A stretch of DNA of 64,000 nucleotides from Asterochloris sp. CNOR1. Lineage: Eukaryota > Chlorophyta > Trebouxiophyceae > Trebouxiales > Trebouxiaceae. The DNA lies in contig OZ017762.1 in assembly GCA_963969365.1 (NCBI GenBank), positions 682,001-746,000 on the forward strand, given 5' to 3'. Below, piece by piece: positions 35,587-46,718 of this stretch. Numbering within the stretch: position 1 is the stretch's first letter; every line of letters starts with the position of its first letter. Position numbers and translations under genes: made by a program. The notes under the pieces were generated by a model, which saw nothing but the letters and a program-made list of their open reading frames with translations, did no database searches and had not been told where the DNA came from.

Positions 35587-37259
35587 TCAAGCTGGTGCAG
35601 TCTCACTGTCGACCATCAGCCACTGAAAGGCAGACCTGTTGGGCATTTTAGCCTTGAGGGAGCAACCAGAGGAGTTGTTGATGGATTTGCAAGCCAAGTC
35701 AGGACAGGACTGGTGGATGAGCCTTCTGGGCTTGGCTCACCTGCTGGACTCATACAGCCCTGAGAAAATTCCATTCATGCTGCAGAGTCCTGATGGGAGT
35801 TACACAAGGAGGGTCTGGAGATGTGCGTACTGGGCCTTGTGGAAAGTTCAGGGCACACTGAGGCTCTCCTTCCCCTAATGAGACTGCTGGCCAGGATTCA
35901 GGACTGCAAGTGGAGCATCTATCAATTACTTAGCATACCTCCTGGGCATAATCGTCCTTGTGGAAGTTCAGAGCGTCTGGCGGAACCCTGGCTAGGCCCC
36001 TGATGGCAATGACACCCCTGTCATAAGCTCTGGCGGCTGCCTGGGGGGTGTGGTAGTTCTCTCCAATGTCTATGGTGTCCAGACAGCCAGGCAGCCTGAG
36101 CCCCACCACTGGAATCACTGCGCACCAGCGGGCACCTCTCCTGTCCGCAACCTTCCCTCTGTCAGTGTTGCGCCTGCAGCAGTGACAGCAGACTTTGTCG
36201 TTCACAACCATGGCTGGAGCAGATCTCTTGGCAATTTGAAAGTCTGCACCAGCAAAGAGAGCAGATGCCTGGCAGCCTGGCCCCACCACTTGAATCAAGG
36301 GCACCTCTTCTGTCTGATTCTAGATCCTGCTCCCGCAGTCTGCTCCCGCAGGCGCAACTCTGTCAATTTGCCTCCGACAGCGTTGCGCCTGCGGGAGCAG
36401 GATCTAGAAAAGAACTGTGTATGCACTCTTAAGAATTTGACACATGTTGCAAGGATCTGCAGCCTTGCAATGATTGTGAGCCTGCAGGGCCCAGCATCTG
36501 CAGTCAGCTTGGCACCCTGAGCTTGACCAGTGGCATCTGTGCGCACCAGAGGGCACCCCGTGTCTGCAACACTTTTGCAAGCAGTGATGCGCTTGCAGGT
36601 AGTAGGTACTGGCTGTCCCCCAAAGCTATGACTGCGCACCAGCGGGTGCTCTCTCTGGGAGACACTGTGGAGGCAGAGAACGATTCAGCTCTACCGCCCG
36701 AGATGCCCCAAGTTCCAGCTCTCCCATCGTGCAGGTTGCACATGGAACCCCACCTGACTCCCTTGTACTCTGCCACCCTGCTTTTCTCCGCTTTAGCAAA
36801 CTTTTTCCAAGTACGCTGAGGAATGGAAGGGTGGGGGGACCTCCCTGTGGTCTGGCTGGCAGGCTCTGCGTTCCCGTCAACGGTCCTGCCAGCAGCCCTT
36901 GCTTGCATCCCAGCAGGCTGCCTTGCAGGCTCTGCACTCTCTCTGCTGATCCCTGAGGGGCCAGCAGCAGTGGCTGCATCCGTTGAGCCTGCTGCAGTGA
37001 GGTCAGGCCCTGTGGTCTCGCCTGCAGACTGACCCACAGGCTCCCCACTTCCCCTCCTGTCATTGCCTGAGTGGCCGGCAGCCGCGGCTGCCTCGGACCT
37101 GGCTGCTGCGGATTGAGTAGCTGCCCATGCTGCTGATGTGGGGCCCTGGCCTGCCTGTGACGCTGACTTAGCTGCAACAACGATTTGGTGGAGCATGAGA
37201 GGAGGCAATGCATCACAAGCTATTGATAGCTGCTGTACGACACGCCTGATTGCATGCAT
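35587..37259 (-). CDS. AP2/ERF-type domain protein
   Basis: A plant-type AP2 DNA-binding domain protein, probably a transcription factor. Exons 36754-37259 and 35939-36140 join at phase 2 and rebuild the domain across the intron: SRVAEYKGVR joins RGARWCAVIPVVG. It continues with YHTPQAAARAYDRGVIAIRG and ALNFHKDDYAQE. Conserved AP2 features are the YKGVR start, the Trp of ARW, the AARAYD helix and the final LNF. An ATG at 37259 starts an Ala/Gly/Ser-rich N-terminal half. A short last exon at 35587-35622 (WLMVDSETAPA) fits in phase and would give 247 residues, but it is weak. The intron inside the domain holds three ruined copies of the second exon's start and a perfect hairpin. Confidence 0.8.
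35630..35878 (+). CDS. possible orphan exon opposite AP2
   Basis: A plus-strand open frame after a possible acceptor reads LREQPEELLMDLQAKSGQDW and further acidic and aromatic residues up to TAA. The composition looks coding, but I found no partner exons and no family. It overlaps the last AP2 intron. Confidence 0.25.
   Translation, partial: ADLLGILALREQPEELLMDLQAKSGQDWWMSLLGLAHLLDSYSPEKIPFMLQSPDGSYTRRVWRCAYWALWKVQGTLRLSFP
36279..36665 (-). repeat. three ruined copies of the AP2 second-exon start
   Basis: The real exon start and flank at 36100-36150 recur at 36279-36319, 36528-36562 and 36623-36665. TGCGCACCAGCGGG or a close variant marks the last two on the plus strand, which on the coding strand read RWCA-like codons. 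Confidence 0.75.
36319..36408. repeat. hairpin with perfect 20-bp arms
   Basis: TCTAGATCCTGCTCCCGCAG at 36319-36338 is exactly complementary to 36389-36408. A nested 18-bp pair (36341-36358 with 36382-36399) overlaps it, so two alternative stems are possible. It lies in the AP2 intron, beside one exon copy. Confidence 0.9.
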
Positions 37260-37687
37260 CTCAAGGCTGCTCGTGCATGTACAGGCCACTTCTAGCACCC
37301 GCAGGATGTTCCTTGATCAAGGCTATGCTTGAGCACCTGCTGGACGTGACCGCCTGGTTGCCTCAGCACTTATTGATGCTACTGCTGCCTCCTGGTGACT
37401 GGTTTTATGACGCTTTCTGCTGCCTCCGGCATCCAGGTCATCAGATCCCTGCTGGAGCTGTGCTTGCTGACGAGCAGTCCTCTGCTGGCGGGTATCTGGC
37501 ATGTAGAGCAGCTAAATTAGGCTCACGGGCAGCAGCAGGCTTGCTGTATGGAACGCAGCTGCGGACGACATGACCAGCCACTTAAACGATGTGAGCCAAG
37601 CGAGCACTGTATGCGCCATAGCACTCAGACGAAGCACCTGCAACAGCTGGTGACTGCAGCTCATTGACGGAGCAGATCTGGTCAGCC
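37260..37687. promoter_or_regulatory. divergent AP2/LisH upstream region
   Basis: There are 428 bases between the two outward-pointing starts. No specific element was recognised. Confidence 0.35.
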
Positions 37688-40600
37688 ATGTCAGGGAAGC
37701 TGAGCCTGCAGCTGCTGGACAGCCTAACTGAGGAATACCTCAACTGGCAGCACGAGCGGCAAGAGGTATATATGAGGCTTGGCCCTGGCTTGAACGCTGC
37801 GTGTGCACTGTCTCCTCGTGTGTATTCAGGGAAGTGCTGATAGCCCAGCCAGGCAATTTCAGACTTGTGAGGATGTCCGGGACAGCATTGAGCGAGGAGA
37901 TCTGGCATCTGCGCTGTCCCTGATCCAGGAGGCAAACCCAGGAGTGCTCAAGGTGTGTGCTTATGTTCGTCTTGGGGCAGGTACTGTGCTTCTTAGTTGC
38001 AGCACAAGCGGATTGTGTTGCCTGGCAGCTGAGACGGGCTCATATTGTGTGTCAATCCCCAAAAGCTGTACCCCACCTGCTCAAGCAAGTGCAGGAGAGC
38101 TGAAGGTATGACTTGCCCCGCTTGCTGGCAATCTTGACAGCAAGCAGCAACATTGCCTCTATGAGACATTTGCGGGGTAAGCAGGTGGGACCTGCTGCCT
38201 GATGCATGCACATGTCAGCCCTGGCGGCCCACACCTCATGCAATAAGGTGTAGGCTGCGACTCTGTGGTGAAATCAGAGGGACCAGAGGCACCAAGGCAC
38301 CTGCCCTGCTGCCAAATCGTGCGGTCAGGCAGTGCAGATGCGGACCCAGTTGGAAAGAAAGGGGCTCATTGTGCCCTGCAGGACCAGCGCCTCCTGTTCA
38401 ATCTGAGGAGGCAACAGGCCGTTGAGATGCTGCGGGATGCCACCGGGGAGGGCCACAGAAAGGCCTTGGGTGAGTCTTGATGCTTCACATGCTGGATTGA
38501 GTTCAAAGGGTGCTTGGCACTGCTGTATGGGCATGCAGCATAAAATGGCCACAGAGCACAAGCTGCTGTGCAGTGTCTCGTCAGTGCATCCCGTGCCCAA
38601 TCCGTGCACAAGCAAGCCTCACACTGCATTGCCTTTTATGCCAGCTGCACTCAAGGGCAATATAGCCCCAGATCATCAGCTTTTTCAACTTGTCATATGC
38701 CTTGCTCTCTTGTGCCTGCAGAGTTCATTCGCCGGGACTTTGCTCCCCTAGCCCTTGATGCCAGCCCTGACTCTTATCAGGAGCTCAAGCAGCTGATGCT
38801 CTTGATGGTTTATCCGGCAGGTGGGTTGTAGTGTTGTAATTTGGTAGGCATGATTTTGCACGGCAATTCTGTGCCAGAAGCAGATCTTGATGCTCCTGAT
38901 GGATCCAGAATGGGTCTGCACATTATTGTTTCAGAGCAGAAGAGTCTCCATCATCAGCTCCTTGCAAGTACCTTTGCAGATTGCATTCTTCTGACATCAG
39001 GTTGCAGTATTGGCACATTTGTTCAGAGCCATCTTTCAATAGCCCTGCCAACATTTGTGTTCTGGCTGCATGTCCCATGGGGTTCCTCCCGACAGGCTGG
39101 TGTCCCATGTTGGCCAGCGTACGTACTTCCCTTACCTTGTGCTGGCGCCTGCCTGCAGATGCGCAGGATTCCCCAGTGCGAGAGCTGTGGTCAGACAGGC
39201 AGCGCCTGGTGCTGGCAGGGCAGACCTGCCGCACGCTGCGCCAGTCTAAAGGTGGGCAGCCAGTCGCTGCCAATGCCTGCAGCAAGGAACAGAGTGCATG
39301 TCCACAGCTGTGGCAGAGTGCCTCTGCGCTGCCACATCAGCCTGACAGGTTCTTCATAAGGGCCCCAGTCCTCGCTGGGTGCCATTGCCCCTCTGACTGC
39401 TGTAGTTCTGTGCTGCCTGACGCCTTAGTGACTGTCTTGCTGCACCACGCCTACCATAAGCAAAGATGTACTGTACGAATCACCTCATTCATGTCATGCA
39501 CATGCAAGGTGTGCTGACCAGTACATCTGATGCACGTTACGCATAGCACAAGCCAAGCACATGTAGACAAAGTGCACCGTTTTGCACTGATGCAGTGCCC
39601 TTTGCAGCGTCTGCTAGCCCTGAGACCGGCTTGCTCGCTTTGTGGACCATGCTTAGGATGCTTCTGCACTGTTGTGCATTAGCGTTGCGGCACAACACGA
39701 CCCTTCTGTCCCTGCAGGATTAGCCAGGCCAGTGCTGGTGCAGCTCATAGCGTACCTGGACACAATCCGCAGGTGATCCATGTCCATGGCAGCCTCAGAT
39801 GCCCTTAATTGCAACTGTCTGCTATCATCTGCAGTGCACGCCCACCACAACTGAAACCAGTGCCTGCCAGTGTGCATTATCTCAACCAGTTCCCTTGACT
39901 GAACGTCAAAGGAGCTACTGATCTAAAACTGCAAACATGTGACCCCACACACTGCGCATCTGCTGTCAGTGAGTGCTCAAGAATGCAGCACAGACCACAG
40001 CAGTATCCTACTGCCAACTCAGCTGCAGAAGCACTGAAGCAGTGTCTGACTGCTGCCACTCCACTGATTTGCCCCTGGACCAGTCTGTGTCTTGCCTGGC
40101 TGGACTGCCCCTTTGTCTGGCTGCTGCCCAGCGCTGGCCGACTGCTGCCTGACACTGGCTGACTGCTGCTGTGGGGGTTGTTGCCACAGCCAGATGCCAC
40201 CACCGCAGTCATGCACAGAGGGCCATCTCTGCAACTGGTTGAGCCCTCATGCTTTACTGCAGATTTCTTCTGGAGTACTCGGCAGATACCTCTGCAGTGT
40301 CCCGGCTGCCAGCCCAGCTAAAGGAACAGCTGGAGCTGTTAAGGCACCCTGAGGGACGTGAAGTTCTGGACAGGGATCCAGCTCCCTTAGCCATCGAGGG
40401 GCAGTTCAGGCACTACCCAGGCATTGACATGCAGGTCAGCTCAGCACTGACATGAAGCCTCATCTTGTTTATGGGGCAAGGCATGACTTCTGGCAGCTGC
40501 TAGAAGGGTTGTGTGAGACAACTGAGCCCTTGGGGGTAAAGCGCCCATCAAGGGGCTATTCAGGCATGACACAGGTATCACCCAGCAGGTGAGCTCGGTT

Positions 40601-43600
40601 GTTGGCCAGGCCAGGCAGTGCATGTATCTGCAGGCCTGATGCCAGCATGGCCTGTATGAGACAGCTGAGGAACATCGCAGCTTTGTCCTTGAAAGGCAAT
40701 CATGAGACTACCTAATTGTCAACGCGAAGGGGAGGTCAGCCTGATTGCAAGAGGAAAGGGCAAATGGTGTCATGCCCCTAGAGGGGCAGCTCCAGTACCA
40801 TTCTGAAGTTGACCTGCAGGTAAGCTCAATGCATTTGCAGACGTGGATGTCGCTCACCCCAGCACGCCTTGCCTTGTTGCTCAGAATGTTCCATTTCCCC
40901 ATATTGGCAGGACTTGATCAAGCCCCTGCAGCTGAACGGACTGCAAAGCATGCAGGTGCTGCACCAGCTCTGCATGACACTCTCAAACCCCTGTACCTGC
41001 CCGAACTGGGAAGCTCGCCCCAGCCTTGTAACACAAGGCTGTTGATGACGAGCATTGTCCCCAGCAAAAGCCCCGACTTGTCAGACTAAATGTGCCTCAC
41101 CTTGTTGCAGGACCTGGCTCAGCCCCTGCAGCTGAACGGGCTGCAAACGACGCAGCTGCTGCACCAGGCAGATGGCGATGTGGAGCGTGCCTTCTGCAGC
41201 GAGGTGGACGCAATCTATGTGGACGACCAGAGGCTGCAGGAGATGGCGCTGGCATATGCCGCCTACAGGTGGGCCACAGGCGGCGGAGTTGGTTTGCGGG
41301 CTGCCAGAGGCAGCTGGGGTAGGGCTGTGGGTAGGGTGGCTTTGGGAGGGCTTCAGGATGTCAGCAAGTTGGGTTGCCGTGCTGCGACATCCACTTCATA
41401 AGGACAATCAGATGCTTCAGTCACTCCACATTGACATAGCAGTCTGATCGTGGGTCTTGCTATGATGTGTTGCAAGCATCCCACAAGCTAGATGTAGGCG
41501 GCCTCCTCTTTTCATGGCATGGCTGATGCAGGATCAATGCATGGCTGATGCAGGGACAGCTTTGCCCCACAGGCGCCCGGAGAGCCCAGCGACCTGCCAG
41601 CACCCATGGAGGTTGATGTCCCCCATAAGCTTGTGTCCACCCCTAAGGCTCCAACCACAGCCAGCAGGAAGCGGGCTGCAGCTGGCCCCGCCTCTGATGC
41701 GCAGGCCTCAGCAGGTCAGTCGCGGTGTCTTGGATGAACTGTGTTGCAGGTGACACTGCTCCTGCATCGCATGCAGCGGCATGTCAGCAGCTGGGTATGC
41801 TGGCTTTCACAGGAGTGCTCTCTCTGGCTGACAAGCATCAGCAGGTTGGCACCTTGACTCGGCCAATGCACTGAAGGACTGTACAGCCTCACCTTCTGCA
41901 GCCTTTGAGGCTCTGCTCTGCACACCATCAGCACCAACATCTGCATCATAGCTCATCCCCCGCGGTGAGCTTGTATCTTGTGACGTTGCCTGCAGGGGCA
42001 CTCACTGCCTGCAGGGGCAAATGGTGGTCATCAGTTGCTCCTGGCTTGCCCCCACTTGGTGCCGGCAAATTCACAATACACCTTGTGCTGTTGTGGCCCA
42101 GTGCAGAGTGCGACTGTCATGCAGCCCCCGGCCTGCCCTGCACGTGGTCGGCATTCAGGTCCTGAGGGCCTCCGCGGACACATTCTGCAAAGAGCAGCGC
42201 ATGCACAGTGAGGTTGCAATGCGGCATCCTGCTCGTCCCAGATCTGATGCTTACCCGCTCAAGGCTGCCTGCTGGCTCTTCAGGCTGGCACCACGGCCAC
42301 AGCTGTGCTGTCCCGGAGGAGGCACGCCTCAGACTGCATCTTCTGCGCCCACATGTGAACTACATCTGGCACATCTGGCACCTCACATTCTGTTCTATTC
42401 AGCAGATTTGTGAATACTCCGTGGCAGAGTCTTTGCTGTAAGCTGGACTCCAAATGCCTGCCGTGAGGCGACAAATGGGTAACTGCACGCAGCCTCTTGC
42501 TGAGTTGTGCATGCCTGCCCTGCAGATGGTGCAACATGCCAGTGGCAGAGCTCTCCCCACAGGCTGGCCTATGACGCTCCAGCCTCCTGTCTGGTGCAGC
42601 TTGTGCTCCCCACAGTAAGTTCCACACAGCCTCTCGCTGCACAGTGCATGCCTGTCCTGCAGGTGGCATGAGATCTCAGTCGCAGAGCCCTCCCCGCAAA
42701 CTGGCCTGCTGGCGTTCCAGGCTGCCGCCAGCCGCAGCTGGGCCGTCAGAGGAGGTGTGGCAGTCTGCCACCATCTCTCGTCTGAGGCGCATGGCAGCTG
42801 ACGGGCATGTCGAGGCAGTGCTGCAAGAGATCGAGACCCTGGACCCCCATTTTGCTGAGGCGCACTCAGAAGTGGTGTTCAGCCTGATCAGGTGAGAGGC
42901 AGCATTGAGGCAGCCTAGCACTGCAGGCATGCCTCAGATCCTCTAGTGGGGGCTGGTCATCACCAGCAACCCAAATAAGGGGTAAGCAGGGTTTGCGTGC
43001 GTGCCGCGCATGGCAGCTCCTCAGCAGGTTTGTTGATGTGCTGGAAGGGGTCGAGACCATGCAGGCTAAGGCGTGCTGGACGTGGCAATCACCCTAGGTT
43101 GATGAGGGACTAGGTTCGGGGCCATGCTAGTCTGTCCAGATTTATTGCCTGCCGCGCACAGCTGCTCTGGGGCACATTATTGCCCTGCTGGAGGAGACTG
43201 AGCAGGTGCATATCCAAATCAAATCCAATGATGTCGACACACAACCTTTAATTTCCTTTTTGCCTGGAGCTGCAGAAGTCAGCACTGCAAGGTGGAGCAT
43301 GACTAACACATAAGGTGCTCCTCCTCAATCAAGAGCGAGCCATCTCAGATGCAACTGCAACTGTCATTTCTGTGTGGGGTTTTGCAAGGCACCAGCAAAG
43401 AGGCACTGCCACTGACCCTCATATGAAGACAACTTCAACGCTCTCTGTGTCCCTGCCTGCAGCTGCAAGTTCCAGCAGTTGGTGGAGCAGGGCAAGAGTA
43501 AAGAGGCGCTCCAGCTGGCTCGCCGAGACCTCACACCGCTGACTGAGGCCCATCCTACCCTGCTCATACGCTTCAAGGTGAGGGCCATAGCATACCTGAA

Positions 43601-45936
43601 ACAGCAGGTCACAGAGGAAGGGGCAGCTGCTCTTGCAGCATGATTATTGAGCCCCTGCTCCCACGACACAGCAGGCGCACTTTGCTTGGTGCTGCCGGCT
43701 TGTGTGAGCTGTGCAAGACGCAGCTATGTGGTAGGTGGCCGGGAGTGCAACCTCATCCTGCATCTTCCTCCACTGCCCTCCATGCGGCTCTCTCGTGCAA
43801 CATGTGACCTAGTCGTGGCACAGAGGGGGCGCATCACTTCCGGATTGACTGCAGTAAACCCTAGACCCTAACCCCACCTGTGCCTCCAGTCAGCCACTGC
43901 TGTATCTGTACTTGCCTTGTGGCATGCAGGCAGCTATGGCATCCCTCGTGCCGGGAGTGCCCCCTGGCGGCCTCTCTCGTGGCGCCTCCAAGGGCAAGAA
44001 GGAGAAGGGGGCGGCCAACATCCTTGACCAGCTGCAGACGGCGCTGTGCTCGGTGCTGGGCATGCAGGAGCCCCAGCTGGCAACTCTCATGCGGGTGAGA
44101 GACCACTGGTCTTCTGGGTGCTTGGTGCTGAGCGCATGGGACTGCCAGCTAACACCCCTGGTGTGGTTGCACCGTTGGATGTGTGTCAGGGACAAGTGCC
44201 TGACACCAGGCATGCACGAGATGCCCAGCGCCCACGCTTGTTGGCTTCAGTATGGAGGCTGTGGCTGCACCACTAGTCCTTCTTGCGGCACTGCCTGGCT
44301 CCGAAGTACATGGAAGAGTGTTGCGCATGAGCATCAGCGTGTCAACAGCAACGAACGGGGCCAACGATACACTTGGGTTCTTGAGCATACCCGACTGGCC
44401 CAGCCCGCAGCCCTTCTGAGCAAGCCTCCTCCTGTGTCAGAAGCACCACTCAATGCCGCTAGCACATCTGGCAATCCAGCAAGATACTATATGGTCTGCT
44501 CTGGACCACTGCTGAGCGACTAAATTGTCCCCGCCTGTTTTGAACAGCTTTGTCTCGACTCCCCTGCGGCCGAGCCACCCCGCCGTGTGCACCGAAGCTG
44601 ATGAGCAACAAGCTGCCCCTACTGACAAGGTGCAACACCTCAATGTGGCTGAGCCAGTGGTTCCACTCCTTGCAGCAAGCCCAGATACCACAGCCTGTAG
44701 GCGCAGCTGATCAGCCACCCACGGTGGAGGCTAATCAAGGGCGAGGGAAGGGCCAGCACTGGCAGCCTCTGACAGTACTTCATTGAGCTGTTGCGATGCT
44801 CCACCTGCAGGCCCTGCTCAGCGACCACCTGTCCTGGATGCGGGTGCAGCGCAAGAAGGAGCGCTTTGGCAAGGTGCTGCCCCTGGCGCAGTTGAGGGGG
44901 GCTGAGGCCCCCTTGACTGCCTCTGACACCCCGTCTGCAGCTCCAGCGACCATCTCAAGCCCGCAGGCTCAGGCCGGCCCAGGGCAGGACCACTTCCACT
45001 GGGCGCCAGCATCGCCGCCAGGTAAAGGGTGCTGCTGAATGCAATACAAATGCGCTGTGAGGCGAGCCATAGCTCATGTTTCTGAGCTCGAGTGCTGAAG
45101 GGAGCTGAAGGCCCCACTGCTACCTAAGAGACCCCTTCTGCAGAGACAGCGGCAAGCCGCAGGCCCTAGGCCTAGGCTGGCCAGCAACACATTCACCTCC
45201 ATTGCTTGCCAGCAACGCCTCCAGGTGAGGCAGCTGCCTTCTCAGGTGCCCTTGTGAAGGACTCACGATATCATTGTTTGAGCTGGCCCCTGTGCTCTGC
45301 AGAAACAAGGATGCCCTGGGAATGGGCCTGGCCCCTGTGCCTGGCAGCAGCTTGTGCACCTTGAGCTACTAGACCAAAGCTGGGAGGCTCTGCCCTGCAG
45401 AGTTTGGCTCTGGCTGCAGAGCAATCTAATGCCTGCCATCGATCTCTGTATCCACCATGCTCCCAAGCTGGGCCCTGTGCAAGGCAACAGTGAGGCTGCC
45501 CTGAGAGTAAGCCTGGCCCCTGTGTCAGGCAATGACTTGCGCTTGTTGAGCTGGTGTTGACTTTGAAGAGTGGCGCCGGTGTCCCGCAGATTGTGGCACT
45601 AGCCAAGAAAGCAGGCCAGGCCTAATAGCCCCTGCCAAAACATGATTGTGTCCAGCAGCGTCCACGAGCTGGCTCTGGTGCTCTGCAGAGGATGACGATG
45701 CCTTTGGCAATTTGGTCGGAGTGGGGCCACCACCTGTGCATGGGGATGAGACCTACTCATCCAGCAGTGAGAGCGATGCTGAGGAGGAGGGGGGGGAGGG
45801 AGGCTTGCTGGACCTGTCAGAGGAAGTCATCAGTACTGTGCAGGAAGTCAGCAATCTTCCCCGCCATGAGGTCATATCGCTGTTGCTGGAGCACAACGGC
45901 GATCCTAACAGTGTCTTGTCTCAGCTGTACGTGTAG
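37688..45936 (+). CDS. LisH/CTLH/CRA protein (RanBPM-related)
   Basis: A protein with LisH, CTLH and CRA segments, as in RanBPM and GID/CTLH ubiquitin-ligase subunits. Fourteen exons join in phase: 37688-37765, 37830-37952, 38382-38469, 38722-38820, 39159-39251, 39718-39772, 40263-40434, 41111-41268, 41590-41714, 42663-42891, 43463-43577, 43930-44094, 44811-45021 and 45689-45936, for 652 residues. The LisH-like start is SLTEEYLNWQHERQE. The first CTLH is FQTCEDVRDSIERGDLASAL with QAVEMLRD, followed by FIRRDFAPLAL. The CRA part has GLARPVLVQLIAYLDTI. A second CTLH unit is MAADGHVEAVLQEIETLDP then CKFQQLVEQGKSKEALQLAR. An acidic stretch and a UBA-like end (RHEVISLLLEHNGDPNSVL) close it. The acceptor at 41590 was chosen to keep phase. 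Ligase membership is inferred. Confidence 0.88.
40520..40822 (+). repeat. two degraded copies of exon 7 end
   Basis: The end of exon 7 (GAGGGGCAGTTCAGGCACTA, real copy 40395 onward, with its GTCAGCTC donor) recurs at 40780-40822 with a GTAAGCTC donor, and more weakly at 40520-40595. Confidence 0.65.
40911..40976 (+). repeat. well-kept copy of exon 8 start
   Basis: The copy begins exactly 200 bases before exon 8 and keeps the GGCAG acceptor. Only about 15 of 60 bases differ (CCCCTGCAGCTGAACGG is shared). It lacks a matching donor. Confidence 0.8.
42243..42600 (+). repeat. two degraded copies of exon 10
   Basis: Bases 42243-42330 and 42525-42600 repeat exon 10 (42680-42760). Shared blocks include CTGCCTGCTGG and AGGCTGGC around the codons for KLACWRSRLPP. 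Confidence 0.65.
43718..43805 (+). repeat. degraded copy of exon 12
   Basis: GCAGCTATG, CCGGGAGTGC and CTCTCTCGTG occur in the same order and spacing as in exon 12 (43930-43985). Confidence 0.65.
43855..43876 (-). repeat. degenerate telomere-like tract
   Basis: TAAACCCTAGACCCTAACCCC, three imperfect CCCTAAA-type units, lies between the exon 12 copy and real exon 12. Confidence 0.6.
45285..45535 (+). repeat. degraded copies of exon 14 start
   Basis: The acceptor flank GGTGCTCTGCAG and the following GATGCC codons (real copy 45675-45735) recur at about 45285-45350 and 45390-45535. Confidence 0.5.
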
Positions 45937-46718
45937 CAGGGTGGGAGCATGCAAGCAGTGACCACCAGAAACGAGTGATACGGTGAACTCATTGTAGACA
46001 GCCTCCTTGCTTTCGCTGCTGGTTCTGTACTTGACAAAGTCATTGTATTGCTGCTGTGCACATGTTCCAGTGTCCCAGCGGCACGAGGCATTCTGCGATG
46101 GAGTCCATGCTGTTCACTCTCGAAGCCTGAAAGCTGCCCTAGCATGGGCCCCACAGCAGATGATGCTCTTTCCAATGCCTCTCGAATGTGCCCCAAACTC
46201 AACAGGATGCCTCAATGTAGCGGCTAGACAAGACTGACAATCAGCGCTTCAGTTCAGATAATGGTTCCACATCTGCGTCCAAGGTGTAACACACAGCGGC
46301 GCTGAAGGTCACTGCACTGACCAGGAAATAGGCGGTTCATCCGCCAGCCAATTTACCACAGCACAGACAGCAGGGGAGGCCGAGCCTGAACATTCACACT
46401 GCAGAGGTCACATTGCCAGTTGCCTCTCATGTAACAGCTCAAGCTTATATAAACCTGAACATGGGTAACGCCCGGGCACAGTTAAAGGGGGGTTTGCCTC
46501 GCGTAGCCCACACACCGTAAAGCATCTGCAGTGCTCACTAGCAGCCTCTAGGCACTGGCCTCCAGGGCGCAAGGTAGCATCTGTCTGTGGAGCTTGTATA
46601 TCCAGCAACTAGCAAACAAGAGGTCCCTATGAGAAGACAGCCATGACCAATTGGATGAGTTGACAGCATTGCAGAGCTCACTAGCAGTGCAGTGCTGCAC
46701 GGCGGTCAATCAGCGAAA
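45937..46718. other. convergent 3' region, no gene seen
   Basis: This lies between the LisH/CTLH stop and the ankyrin-like gene's stop. No consistent exon was found. Confidence 0.4.
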
